A stretch of 64,000 nt of DNA. Source: Bidens hawaiensis (Eukaryota > Streptophyta > Magnoliopsida > Asterales > Asteraceae). Of the stretch, positions 44,616 through 55,980 are shown piece by piece. The notes beneath the pieces are model-generated. The model had not been told where the DNA came from, made no database searches, and was given only the letters and a program-made list of their open reading frames with translations. How positions within the stretch are numbered: the first letter of the stretch is position 1; every line of letters starts with the position of its first letter. Position numbers and translations under genes: made by a program. The DNA lies in NCBI GenBank assembly GCA_021521415.1, contig JAIQDT010007353.1:1-64000 (forward strand). The letters are read 5' to 3'.

Positions 44616-47600
44616 TGTGACATTTGAGCCAAAACAAGGTACACCTCATTACGTATTTACCGATTAAGCAAATAAACGCCTTTTGCGTAACAAACGAACG
44701 ATTAATCGAACGGGTCGGGTTATGACCCAGATATCTCAAGGGGCCATCTATAAGTGATATACGCTTAATACAAGCTAAAATATTAGTAATATGGCCTTAG
44801 TTTGATAGCAAACAAGTTAAACGAAAACATGCTCGTTTAAATACCCGCTATAGATTTAAACGCGAAAGATAGTTACAAACCAAGCATTGTATCATCCGTT
44901 ATGCCGAAAAAAACTTACCAAACACTTACTTGAAATGTTTTAAACGATCCGTGAAAATATTTTTGATTTTTACAAACATATAGTATGTTTTTATAATTTT
45001 ACACAAAACTAGCCGAAAAACACTCGTTTTCGCGCTGTTTAACGCACCCGTTAAGTTTTTCGCGCCAAAACCCGAACCCGAACTAAATTTGGACCGGGAT
45101 TTTCGTATTTGGGCTTGAGAAATCAGAAACTTGGGCCAAAATGGGCCCATGGACTTCCGGCCGCAGCCGCCACCCCACCCCCCTTTTTTTCCTATCACAT
45201 ATAAACTAGATTTGAGATATTTTTACACATATTTTCAAACACAACTTCTGGAACTCTTCTTCTTGAGCCAAAACCAGCAAGAAACTAGGTAAAAACCTTA
45301 TGATTAATCGATTTTTGATTTGTTTAAACTCGTTTAACAACATATAAACATGTCTTGATTGTTAAAAATCATAGTTAACCATGTAAAACTCTCAAAAATC
45401 ATTCAAAAACATACTTTGATGTTAAACCTAGTTTCAAATCAGAATCATGATCTTTTTCGGCCATAAACACGGATTAAAGGGTTGAAACGGCGTTTTTACG
45501 GGTCAAAAGTTTGTTTTTGTGCACTAGCCGAAACCCTAAGTTAAAGGGCTGTTCTATTGATGAAACCTGCTTGGTTTGTGATATAGGACTTGTATCTAGC
45601 TTGCATAGAAGCACAAGAACCTGAAAACTTGATTTGAAAGTCGGAAACGAGCCAAACCCGATAACGTAATGCCGAAACACTCGCTTACGGGCTATTTAAA
45701 TTAAGGTTGTGATGTGCATATTATTAGGCCTTGAAATTTTTCAGGGACATCAAGGACCACGTCAATGAGTCCCTGTTCAAATTTGGTAAGTTTTCGACCA
45801 TCCGAGAATATTTGGTGAATTTATTACCGAATTGGGACGTTTATTTTGGAAAAATAACTAAAATACTTTAAAAAATTATGAAATTTTTCTGGGAACTCAG
45901 GTTTGATGTATTTTGATCACATATGAATTTTGGGATCATTTGTAGAATTCTAAAGGTGTTTTGTTTATATGCGTTCGTGTGAATTTTTATAGCCGAATTT
46001 GGGCCGAAAAGAATATCGCACGAGCTGTTTACATTATGGAATTGATACAGGTTGATTTGGGACATGATTTGAGCATTTAGGAATTTTTGTGGAATTTTTG
46101 GCAATTGTTTGGGGTAAACGGACGATTTTCAGGCGAAATATAGCTGATAAAATGAATTTTTATAAATTAGTAAATCAGTAAATTCCAGAAATATTTTTAT
46201 AAAAATCTACATATTTTAATTGATAAGTGGCTAAATTTTCATAATTTAATGATTAATGGTTAATTAATTATGCTAAATTAAAGATTAAACAAATTCAGTT
46301 TTTATAAAAACCGGCAAGTTCGCGACTAACGAACCTGCGGGAATATCAAAACACCAAGAGTGATCAAAAATCATATTTTTGGACTAATTAAGTAAAAACG
46401 AACTTTTCTATGAAAAACCTGGACAATCCGGATGGATTGTGCGCGTTTCTTCTTAAATCAAACTGAATAAACGGAAACGGGCCCCGTGGCTAATTCGGGA
46501 CCCCAGTATGTGATCCTTCTTTATAACTTAATCATTTTATTAACCAATACATTTACCCAAGCTTATTTTCCCATAACTATTTTCTGAAGGCGTAAACGAA
46601 CAACTTGGCCCAGCTGGGAAAATAGGAATCTGAGCCAAGTTCAGTTTTAAGTATTAGACATTGAAAAACATCACAACCTAAGCCTATTGCCACTTTCTGG
46701 GCGTTCCAGCTACACCCAGATTAGTTATACAGCCCAGTTTAGTATTGAGATTATAATAATATTAAAATATTAGTATTATTATAATATTGATTATAGGAAC
46801 TACTGATAGCGGACCAAACAAACCACGAGCTGATACAGTACTGATTATCTACTAAACCGTGAGTTTCATGACCCCACTCTTTAAACAGTTTTTCGAACTT
46901 TTGGGGTGAAAAGCATGTTTGATTACATCTACATACCTGAAACATGTATTGATGTGAATTATCTAAGTGCTAACACACGAAAGTCCCCACTAACACAGTG
47001 ATTAACTTCAAGCCGGTGGCTTGTGAATAGTACTATTGATTTGACAAACCCAAACGGAGCCGGCATGTATTGCTGAGACTTTGCCCCGTTTGCACATGAC
47101 CATAATTATACAACACGCTTTGTAGTGTTAGACATAGCTACTTGGGGCATGTTGTGGGCGGAAAGGGGCCACAGTGGTTGATTGAGCGTGGGAAATGGAT
47201 GCACGCAGCACATACAGTCAAGGCTTCACTGTAGCTTAGCATAATTACATCATTTACATACATATATACTTATTTCATGATTACAAGTGTTAACTTGTGA
47301 ATACTCATTACTGTTTTCTCAAAACTCGTGAAACTCACCAACTCTAGTAGTTGACCTGTTTTAAACTGCTTTTCAGGTGTACCTAAATCGGAGTGATTTG
47401 GTGATTCGTTACTTGCCCAAGGTGTGTGGTTGATGCTATATGAATAGAAGCAAGGACACTAGTAGTAAGATCGTATAGTTAACGAACTAGTTTTGTTTGA
47501 ATCACCTAGACTGTAAAACAATGATAGAACAAAGAAATGTAATATATTGTAAATTAGTTTGTAATGTTTCTTTATAAACAATGTGTTGATACCAGAGGTG

Positions 47601-47652
47601 TCTGTTACATTCCCGTTTTACGCTTCCGCATTGTGCTAGTCGGGGTGTGACA
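44616..47652 (+). mobile_element. Solo LTR of gypsy A family (3037 bp) nested in gypsy D LTR
   Basis: TGTGACATTTGAGCC at 44616 and GGGGTGTGACA ending at 47652 match the gypsy A LTR end to end. AAAAG at 44611-44615 is repeated at 47653-47657, a perfect target duplication. Internal sequence is absent. It contains a perfect 12-bp inverted repeat (46750-46761 with 46774-46785) and a TATA-like CATATAAACTA near 45197. Confidence 0.96.
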
Positions 47653-47775
47653 AAAAGGGACCAGACCCTTATAATATCTGTGATGATAGGACCAGACCCT
47701 TATAATATCTCTGATGTTAGGGACCAGACCCTTATAATATCTATGATGTTAGGGACCAGACCCTTACAGTATATG
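47653..47775. repeat. 32-bp tandem repeat, four copies, in gypsy D LTR
   Basis: Units of GGGACCAGACCCTTATAATA type follow the nested LTR directly, because that LTR inserted at the edge of this array. Three copies are in the solo LTR at 14415. Confidence 0.9.
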
Positions 47776-48260
47776 TGATGTTTAATCTAGAATAGCTTAT
47801 GGTATACCATAAGGTTGTATGAAAGAAAGTATGTAGGTACGTATGCATGTATGTAAAGTATGTATGAAGGAAGTAATAGTAAGTAAGATATGAATACATA
47901 TCTTCGGATGTGTATGGGTGAGAATATGAATGTAATATATGTTAATTGATTAACTAGAACTCACTCAGCATAGCTGACTTTTAGTATGCACGCAGGCAAA
48001 TAGGTTGAGGCAGCTGGCTTGAGGAGGGACACATGGCATGAACTGAAGAGACTGGCATCCACGATGAAGTGTCATGACTATTTTAATTAGTGTTTATGAA
48101 AAGAAAATTTGTATGTTAAGACAAAAACGAATGTTTTGTAATGTGATGTTTGAAGTTTTAAATTATTCCGCGAAGTTTAAATTAACTCTGATATTTAGAA
48201 CTGTGTTTATGAGTAAATCCAACACCAAAGTATGGCTTTCGGGAACGGGACCTTACAAGT

Positions 48261-48274
48261 TGGTATCAGAGCAT
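48261..48274 (+). promoter_or_regulatory. Primer-binding site of gypsy D
   Basis: TGGTATCAGAGCAT, three bases after the LTR end, is complementary to initiator-Met tRNA. Confidence 0.92.
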
Positions 48275-48276
48275 TA

Positions 48277-48315
48277 GTTCGAGAGAATAAGCATCCTTCA
48301 TGCTTAAACTCGAAC
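48277..48315 (+). other. Two-part hairpin after gypsy D primer site
   Basis: GTTCGAG (48277-48283) pairs perfectly with CTCGAAC (48309-48315). Inside, TAAGCAT (48288-48294) pairs perfectly with ATGCTTA (48300-48306) around the loop CCTTC. The layout equals that at 21430-21470 in gypsy C1. Confidence 0.7.
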
Positions 48316-48674
48316 AGAGAATGGGATTTGATGCCAGTCCAAGAATGCCATGTGTCTCCCAAGAAAGCTTAGAAAGTAATCATCTTGTGTAAGTTGATCA
48401 TGATCTTGTGTATAGTAAAGAATGAGTAAGAAAGCTAACTTAATAGCTAGATATATATTTGCTTGTTCGTGTGTGAAGATGTGAAACGTGTGATCAACCA
48501 ACTATTATACGTAGAAACTAGCACAAGTGGACTCACAAAGGGAAGTGTGTAGGACACGGAGAATACTGTGATCAGCTAATCACAACTGGCCACTGTTATT
48601 ACCTGTTAGCCTTACTATCCCTGTACTAAACAATTCCTGAAGTGACGACGTTTGTGTTTTCTTATAGAATACGA

Positions 48675-49950
48675 ATGGCTGGTGCTAAGAAGACTGCTGG
48701 ACAAGGGAGTTGCACGAGTCGCCGTGGTAGACCACGTGTTACCCAAGTACCCCCCGAGGAACCATTCCACGAGTCTGAGGAAGAGAGAATCATGACAGTG
48801 CATGATGAAGGGCAGCAGCTCGACCCTGCTATCCAAGCTGCTATCACTCAGGCAGTAGCTACTGCGATGCAGAATCACCAACAAGAAAGGTCAACCGCAA
48901 GCCGTACAAGAACTGTTGAGAAGACTGGGGAGAGTAGTAAGAAAGATGAAGAGAGAGAGAGAGAGGAATCGAGTGAAGATCGGTCCGTGAAGGTCAATGA
49001 TGGTAAGAGAGGCCAAGGTGGGTGCAGCTACAGGTTGTTCAGAGGTTGCGACCCACCAAAGTTTTCTGGTATAGGGATGCAATCGCTACTCCCCAATGGA
49101 TAACTGCAATGGACAAGGTTATCCAAATTAGCGAGTGTCACCCCAACCAAGCAGTGGGTTTTGCTACCCAGTCATTTGGGGAAGAAGCTATGTTTTGGTG
49201 GGAGACGGTTGAGAAAAGGAAGACCGCTACTGAGATCAAGGCCTTGAAGTGGGAGGACCAGAAGGAAATGGTTATGAAAAATTTTGTGCAGATGCTGAAG
49301 TTAAGAAAGCGGAGATGAAGTTCCTAAATTTGAGGGCGGGGAAAATGACACACTGTGAGTACACCACTGAATTTAACCGTATGTCAAGACTAGTGCCCGA
49401 AATGGTGAACACTGAAGCGAAGCAGATCAAGTGCTACTTGAGGGGACTGCCACAAAGGATCTGCACCTTTGTCCGGGCTAGTAAACCTGCTACTTTTGAT
49501 TCTGCTGTCGAACTTGCAAAAATGGTTTATAATGACCTGGCTGTGGATGATGTGGTGGTGGAAGAGCAGAAGGAGAAGAAGTGGGTTGCTCCTGCCAAGC
49601 GACCTGGTACTCAAATGTGGAATCCCTGGGATAAGAAACAGAAGGTGTGGGAGAAAAAGTCATGCAAGACTTGTGGGAAAATGCATGGTGGTGAGTGCAA
49701 GTGGGGTAAGAGTAGCTATGTGTGTAGCAAGTATGGAAAGGCCCACGGAGGGGAATGCAGGAAGGAGCGAATGCCTGTTATAAATATGGAATGGTGGGGC
49801 ATTACACGAACGAATGTAACGCGAAACCCGCCTGTTACAAATGCGGAAAGACTGGTCATATGGCAAGAGAGTGCACTGATGGTGAAGCTGGGGGAAGCGG
49901 TAAGAAGGATGCCGAGCAGGCTAGGCCAAGGAACAGCGCCTACATGTTGA
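48675..49950 (+). pseudogene. Gypsy D gag, frameshifted
   Basis: The start ATG is at 48675 (MAGAKKTAGQGSCTSRRGRP). The frame shifts near 49075 and again near 49290. The Retrotrans_gag domain is spread over the pieces (ECHPNQAVGFATQSFGEEAM, EYTTEFNRMSRLVPEMVNTE, CYLRGLPQRI). Cys/His-rich nucleocapsid follows (CKTCGKMHGGEC), with another shift near 49760 into the pol frame, where [14 protein letters not shown] is the intact knuckle. The leader from 48316 to 48674 is non-coding. Confidence 0.85.
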
Positions 49951-51698
49951 CCCAAGAGCAAGCCAAACAAATCCCAGGTGTCGTGACAGGTACATTTTTA
50001 GTAAACGGTATTTCCGCTTCCGTATTGTTTGACTCAGGTGCGACTAGGAGTTTTGTAGCTACCCCATTTTGTAAGGCAGTGAGGATGAAATGTTATCGTG
50101 TGCCTGAAACTTTTATGGTAGAGACCACTAACGAGGCCTCAGTTAAGATTATGAGAATGGTTAAGAGTTGTAAGATAGAGTTGGAAGGACACGAATTCCC
50201 TGTTACCCTGTACGTGATGACCTTAGGAGGATTCGATATAGTCTTGGGGATGGATTGGTTATCTGAAGTCGAAGCCCAGATAGAATGTAAGAGCAGATTG
50301 ATAAGACTAAAGTCGTTGGATGGCGATACAGTAACGGTTTATGGTGATAAAAAAAGTTCGGGGCTTAACGTCATTTCGATGATCAAAGCCGAAGGTTTGT
50401 TAAGGCGAGGGTGCAGTGTCTACCTGGCGTATGTTGTCAAAGCTACGGCCAAGACGAAAGAAGTGAAAGACGTTCCGGTAGTGTGTGACTACCCGGAAGT
50501 ATTCCCTGAGGACCTTCCAGGGTTGCCTCCGGAACGAGAAGTAGAATTCCAGATAGAATTAATACCAGGAGCACAGCCTGTCGCGAAAGCACCTTATCGT
50601 CTAGCGTCATCCAAGATAAGAGAATTGATGTCCCAGCTGCAAGAACTCCTCGACAAAGGTTTTATAAGGCCGAGTATTTCCCCGTGGGGCGCACCAGTGT
50701 TATTTGTTAAGAAGAAAGATGGGAACATGAGAATCTGTATTGACTACAGAGAGTTGAATAAGCTCACGGTGAAGAATAGATATCCGTTGCCACGGATTGA
50801 TGATTTGTTTGATCAGCTACAAGGTGCAAGCTGGTTCTCGCGAATAGATCTCAGATCGGGTTGTCATCAGCTGAAGGTGAAAGAGGCGGACATCCCTAAG
50901 ACAGCGTTTCGGACGCAGTACGGACACTACAAGTTCCTCGTGATGTCGTTTGGTCTAACCAACGCCCCCGCAGCATTTATGGATATGATGAATAGGGTAT
51001 GTCGTCCGATGTTAGACAAGACGGTTATCGTTTTCATTGACGATATATTGATTTATTCAAAGAGTGAGTCTGACCATGCTGAAGATCTGAGGGAAGTATT
51101 GGAAGTTTTGAAGAAGGAGAAATTGTACGCTAAGTTCTCGAAGTGCGTGTTCTGGTTACGAGAAGTGCAGTTCCTAGGTCACATAATCAATCCTGAAGAG
51201 ATTATTGTGGACCCAGTCAAGATTGAAGCGATAAAGAATTGGAAGACTCCGCGAAACCCGACCGATATACGCAGTTTCCTAGGGTTAGCTGGCTATTATA
51301 GGAGATTCATTCCGGGCTTCTCCAAGATAGCCGCACCGTTGACCGGCATGACCCGGAAGACTGTAGTATTCAGTTGGGGTAAGAATCAAGAAGAAGCGTC
51401 CGAAGAATTGAAGAGAAAACTCACTCAGGCTCCAATCCTTGTTCTGCCCGAGGGTGAAGAGGATTTGGTAGTTTGCACTGATGCTTCATATCAGGGGTTA
51501 GGTTGCGTGTTGATGCAACGAAGGAAGGTCATAGCTTATGCGTCTAGGCAATTGAAAGTCCACGAATGTACGTACCCGAGGCATGACCTAGAATTAGCAG
51601 CTGTGGTGCATACTCTCAAGATTTGGAGGCACTACTTGTATGGTTCCAAGTGTACTATATATATAGATCACAAGAGTCTGAAGTACTTCTTCGAGTAG
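49755..51698 (+). pseudogene. Gypsy D protease, reverse transcriptase and RNase H (647-residue open run)
   Basis: Two zinc knuckles open the frame ([14 protein letters not shown], with one Cys lost, and [14 protein letters not shown]). Protease has [13 protein letters not shown] and [10 protein letters not shown] has [66 protein letters not shown] and the catalytic [13 protein letters not shown]. RNase H has [19 protein letters not shown] and [13 protein letters not shown] at 51696 ends the run where the next residue should be Gln, and the same frame then continues. All key RT residues are present, making this the least damaged pol in the window. Confidence 0.93.
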
Positions 51699-51704
51699 AA
51701 AGAG

Positions 51705-52238
51705 TTGAATATAAGGCAGAGAAGGTGGTTAGAACTGATAAAGGACTATGACTGTGATATCAAGTATTACCCGGGGAAGGCTAATGTAGTTGCTGACGCC
51801 TTGAGCCGGAAGAACGCAGAAGTCGTCGCGACAGTAAAGTCTTATAAGTTGATAATCAACTCAGATTTCTTTGAAGAGATCAGCAAGGTGCAGTCGGAAG
51901 TGTTGGTAGATAAAGGGTTGATGAATAAAGAGAGGATTTTTGGGCAGCAGAACGAGTTGATATATAATACTCATGGCGTAAAGACCAGGTTAGACAGGAT
52001 GTGGATTCCAGGTTATGGGAATCTTAGAGATCGAGTCCTAGACGAAGCCCATAAGTCTCAATACTCGATCCATCCAGGATCTACCAAGATGTACCAAGAC
52101 TTGAAGAAAGACTACTGGTGGCCGGGTTTGAAAAACGAAGTAGTAAATTATGTCAGTAAGTGTTTGACTTGTTTGCAGGTCAAGGCAGAGCACCAGAAAC
52201 TGTATGGGAAGATACAGCCTTTGGAGATACCCGAATGA
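51705..52238 (+). pseudogene. Gypsy D RNase H end, connection and integrase zinc domain
   Basis: [19 protein letters not shown] and [13 protein letters not shown] finish RNase H. The integrase HHCC region follows (H in [13 protein letters not shown], then C-x2-C in [13 protein letters not shown]). A TGA at 52236 replaces the Trp that the family has before the core. It is in frame with the segments before and after. Confidence 0.88.
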
Positions 52239-52256
52239 AAATGGGAACACATCACC

Positions 52257-52780
52257 ATGGATTTCATAACTAAGCTACCGCGTACAGCTAAGAACCATGA
52301 TACCATATGGGTGATTGTGGATCATTTGACTAAGAGTGCTCACTTTCTACCTATAAGAGAGGTTGTCTCGTCAGAAGCGTTAGCAAATATGTTTGTTAAG
52401 GAAGTTGTGGCGAAGCATGGTGTGTCGTTGTCGATCGTGTCTGATAGAGATACCCGCTTTACTTCAAGATTATGGAAGAACTTCCATGAAGCCATGGGAA
52501 CAAGACTGAACATCAGCACGGCGTATCATCGTCAAACAGATGGACAGTCCGAGAGGACTATCCAAACCCTTGAGGATATGCTACGTGCTTGTGTGCTAGA
52601 CTTTGGAGGAAGCTGGGATGATCATTTGCACTTGGCAGAATTCTCTTACAACAACAGTTATCATTCAAGTATTGGCATGCCTCCTTTCGAGATGTTGTAT
52701 GGTAGACATTGTAGAACTCCCGTATGTTGGGGAGAAATTGGTCAGAAAGAAATTGGAAGTTTAGAAATGGTGCAAGAAAC
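52257..52780 (+). pseudogene. Gypsy D integrase core, truncated
   Basis: It begins at MDFITKLPRT (first Asp) and shows IVSDRDTRFTS (second Asp) and [20 protein letters not shown] (Glu), so the D-D-E triad is complete. [20 protein letters not shown] and RHCRTPVCWGEIG follow. At about 52780 the sequence switches to copia E, and the last residues of the open frame are not integrase. The chromodomain-like tail is missing. Confidence 0.9.
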
Positions 52781-53605
52781 CTCCTCATAATCTGTTGGTG
52801 ACGGAAGAATCGTTCCACCATGCAAAGTGAGGTGTTCATAGCAAGTAATCGGCGTAGATGTGGGTTTCCAATCACTCATGTTGGCCCGATGCAATATGTC
52901 ATTGATGTATTTAGTTTGAGATAAAAGAAGACCATTTGGGTAAGGAAGTACTTCGACACTAAGAAAGTAGGATAGGTTGCCGAGGTCTTTTAGAGAAAAT
53001 TTAGCGGCGAAGGAAGAGATGAAATCGTCAATGATATGAGAAGAAGGACCAGTAATGATGACATCGTCAACGTACACGAGGATATATATAGGGGATGACC
53101 TGGATGTTTTAAGGAAGAGAGAGGAGTCGGAGATTGTAGGTATGAAATGTTGTGAACAAAGATAAGTTTTAAGCTCTTCATACCAAGCACGAGATGCTTG
53201 GTGAAGACCATAGATGGCTTTATTTAATTTGCAAACATGGGATGGAAGAGATGGGTGGATGAAACCAGGGGGTTGAGCCATGTACACGTCCTCATTTAAG
53301 GTGCCTTGAAGAAAGGAATTGTTAATGTCGAGTTGGCGAAGAGTCCAACTGTGTGATACGGCTAAGGAGAGAATGAGCCGTAAGGTGGCGGGTTTGACAA
53401 CAGGGCTGAACGTTTCAGCATAGTCAATTCCCGGTCGTCGGTCAAAACCTTTGGCAACGAGGCGTGCCTTGAGGCGATCGATTGAGCCATCAGGTTTGTA
53501 TTTTGTGCAGAATACCCATTTGCATCCGACAAGATTTGAGGCTGTATCGAAAGGAACGAGGGTCCAAGTTTGATTAATTTGAAGAGCTTCAAACTCTTCA
53601 TGCAC
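52781..53605 (-). pseudogene. Copia E reverse transcriptase
   Basis: An open run from MHEEFEALQINQTWTLVP through CKWVFCTKYKPDGSIDRLKA, ARLVAKGF, LDINNSFLQGTLNEDVYM, YGLHQASRAWYEEL and the catalytic VYVDDVIITG to SQTKYINDILHRANM. Family LDVNNAFL and FLGVEV appear here as LDINNSFL and FLSVEV. The thumb end and RNase H are missing at 52781. It is largely intact over nearly 280 residues. Confidence 0.92.
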
Positions 53606-53699
53606 GGCTTTTCGCCAAGAAGGATGTTTGAGGGCTTGAGTTATGGTTGATGGATCACTAACCGTGCCATTTGTGGCCGTGTATAGTTGAAAATTCAGG

Positions 53700-54223
53700 T
53701 TATGGTAACGTGGGTTGGGTTTTCGTTGTTGCGTAGTCGGGTTTGAGGTGGTGGATTGTGGGAGCGGGTTGGTGCGTGGTGTCGGATGTGTTTGAGCAGG
53801 TGCTGCACCGGGTTCGATGGCGGAAGTGTGTGACGGGTTTTGAGTTTGGTTTAAGGTGTTGGAAGGTGAGGTGTCGGCTGAGTTTGTGGGAATAGTGAGA
53901 GAGTTTTGAGGTGATGTTTGTTGTGAGGGAGGGCTGTCGGTTGAGTCTGTTAGAGTAGTGAGTGGACTTTGAATAGAATTTTAAGGTGCTATTTGTTGTG
54001 GAGAGGAAGATGTTGGATTGGTTATGGTTGTGGGTGTAATTAGTTGGACTAGGGGTAGCCATGTAGTGGGGTTTGGTGGTAAGTAGGAGGTTTGGTTTTT
54101 GAGTAACTCAAATGGAAATTCGTGTTCAACAAATTTAACATGTCTAGAGGTGTAGATTTTGTTGGTTTTGGGTTCTAATGCATAATAAGCACTTACGAAT
54201 AGGAATAACTGACGAAGATGCAT
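53700..54223 (-). pseudogene. Copia E integrase-RT linker
   Basis: 54223-53981 has AYYALEPKTNKIYTSRHVKF and EHEFPFELLKN, the usual integrase C-terminal region of copia. A Pro/Ser/Thr/Asn-rich linker follows, frameshifted at about 53980. Little more can be said. Confidence 0.7.
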
Positions 54224-54478
54224 GGTTTAGATTTTGTGTGAAGTTTATGTGGAGAGTCTGGGCGTAGCCAAGGATAGCAAAGTCATCCGAAACTTCGAAG
54301 TTTGTCATAGATTGGTTGTTTATTGAAGACTTGATGATAAGGAGAGGTATTTTTGAGTGTTGGTGTTGGTAGATGATTTATAAGATAGGCGGCAGTTGTC
54401 ATGGCAAAAGGCCAATAATCAACTGGTAGTTTGGCATGTGTAAGGAGGGAGAGACAAGTTTCGACAATATGCCTATGT

Positions 54479-55378
54479 CTACGTTCGGCATAGCCGTTGT
54501 GTTCTGGTGTATGAGGGGGGGGAGGTGAAGTGTGAGATGCCTTTGGATTGAAGATGAGAAGATAGTTTTATAGATTCTCCTCCATTGTCGGAGAAGAGTT
54601 GTTTAATTGTAGTTTGGGAGTAATTTTCAACCAAGTTTTGAAAACGGATGAAAGTGGATAGAGAGTCGGATTTATTTTTGAGTGGGTAGAGCCATGTGTA
54701 CTTTGTGTAATGGTCTACAAAAATAATATAATACTTGTACCCATCAAAGGACGTTACATGTGATGACCAAACATCGAAGAAAATTAATTGTAAAGGAGAG
54801 TTAGAAGACAAAGTGGATTGATAAAAGGGTAATTTATGACTCTTGTGTATTTGACAAAAGTTACAATTGGTTATTAAATGGGAAATGCATGGAACAAAGG
54901 AAGAGAGAAACTTGAAAATATTATTGTTAGGATGACCCAATCGATGATGCCAAAGCTTCGAGTCTATCTTGTGCAAGGAAAAGAGTGAAGGATTACATGA
55001 TGAACAGAGTTCATAGATGCCACTGCTTGCGGTGCTTCTAAGAAGAGGGGTTTTGGAATTTCGATCCTTGATGATGAAAACATAATCAAAAAATTTGATT
55101 GAAAAATTATTATCGTGGCATAGTTTAGAGATGGATATGATATTTCGCGATATAGAAGGAACAACAAGAACGTGCTTTAGGACGAGTGGAGTGGATTTTG
55201 TGTGGATGATGATAGAGCCAATATGAGTGATAGCAAGGAATGAACCGTCACCGATTATGAGCTCTTCGGTTCCATTATAAGGTGTATGGTGGGACAAGGC
55301 ATTAAGATCATTGGTTACATGATGGGATGCTCCACTATCAAATAACCAGTTTGTTGAAGGGCTACTTTGAACTCCCAT
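54479..55378 (-). pseudogene. Copia E protease and integrase
   Basis: Protease site NWLFDSGASHHVTNDLN at the start of a 299-residue frame. Then LWHHRLGHPNNNIFKFLSS with CNFCQ (HHCC zinc), FFDVWSSHV (first Asp) and LFSDNGGE (second Asp). A frameshift near 54525 moves the catalytic Glu motif (PEHNGYAERRHR) to the next frame, and further pieces of the core continue to about 54240. Confidence 0.88.
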
Positions 55379-55419
55379 CGTGTTAACCTGTGGAGTTTGC
55401 TTTCCCTATATATTGTGGT

Positions 55420-55650
55420 TTAATGATGGCACAATAGCATTTGGAAATAACCTTTTAAAGACATTACAAGTGGCAATGGTATGGCCTTTTGTATGGCACC
55501 ATTGCATCGCCCAAAAAAGGGGCGATTTCCACCGGATGACACAGGTGCGGATGCGTGTGTCGGTATTAACACGGGATTCAGGTTTTGAGCGACAAAAATA
55601 GAAGCCGCTGGATGCGCTGTGGCAAGTAATTGTTCATTTGAATCAGACAT
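55420..55650 (-). pseudogene. Copia E gag remnant
   Basis: It opens MSDSNEQLLATAHPAASIFV but only about 40 residues later reaches the nucleocapsid, where a shifted frame reads QWCHTKGHTIATC, a knuckle lacking its first Cys. Most of gag (normally about 200-300 residues) is deleted. Confidence 0.65.
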
Positions 55651-55724
55651 GTTGGCCTGTGTTGAGGAAGAAAAGTAGGCTGCGAAGAAAGAAGTGAAGA
55701 AGGGGATAGAATCGGCTAGCTTAG

Positions 55725-55742
55725 CAAGGCTGTGATACCATT
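55725..55742 (-). promoter_or_regulatory. Primer-binding site of copia E
   Basis: Minus strand ATGGTATCACAGCC directly after the LTR end. It has one mismatch to the initiator-Met complement TGGTATCAGAGC. Confidence 0.7.
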
Positions 55743-55743
55743 A

Positions 55744-55980
55744 TGAGATTTGTGATAATTGCTTGTTTATTCACATTACACAAAGAAGGTATAAATACAC
55801 AACCTTAAAGCATGATTGTAGGGATATACAATAATAACCTATACAATGTCTATAAATAGAAGATATGAAGATCAGACTATTATTGGGAAGATTGTGGAGG
55901 GGAATGATTTGAATTTTGAATATCATTATTATTCTTGATAGTTTCTAGAATCCTTTGGTACACCAAGTGTAAACTGAACA
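55744..55980 (-). repeat. Copia E 5' LTR, probable (about 237 bp)
   Basis: The minus strand ends CAAATCTCA at 55744, next to the primer site. A plausible start is TGTTCAGTTTACACTTGG at 55980. The short length fits Ale elements. The upper boundary is inferred from TG...CA ends only. Confidence 0.5.

Larger units (their letters stand above)
43197..48257 (+). repeat. Gypsy D 5' LTR, interrupted (2019 bp without the insert)
   Basis: It starts TGTAACATCCG and ends GGGACCTTACA. The insert at 44616-47652 plus a 5-bp duplication accounts for the extra length. A TATA-like run (CTATATATATAC at 43333-43344) precedes a CT/CA-rich start region (43360-43420), the probable promoter. It shares three internal repeat families with the solo LTR at 13235-14985. 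Confidence 0.92.
43197..52780 (+). mobile_element. Ty3/gypsy element D (Tekay-like), best preserved pol
   Basis: LTR (with a nested solo LTR), primer site, gag, protease, RT, RNase H and integrase core, then an abrupt join to copia E at about 52780. It is a chromovirus related to A, C1 and C2. Pol has a 647-residue open run. Lost parts are the integrase tail, polypurine tract and 3' LTR. The preceding ACCAC at 43192-43196 has no partner in the window. Confidence 0.9.
52781..55980 (-). mobile_element. Ty1/copia element E (Ale/Retrofit-like), truncated
   Basis: Minus-strand order is short LTR, primer site, remnant gag, protease, integrase, linker, reverse transcriptase; RNase H and 3' LTR are lost at the gypsy D join. 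Protein motifs and the short LTR suggest the Ale lineage, different from copia A, B and C. Confidence 0.85.

Noticed and set aside
48261..48274. tRNA gene suggested by TGGTATCAGAGC
   Set aside because: It is the complement of the tRNA 3' end only, directly after an LTR, so it is a primer-binding site.
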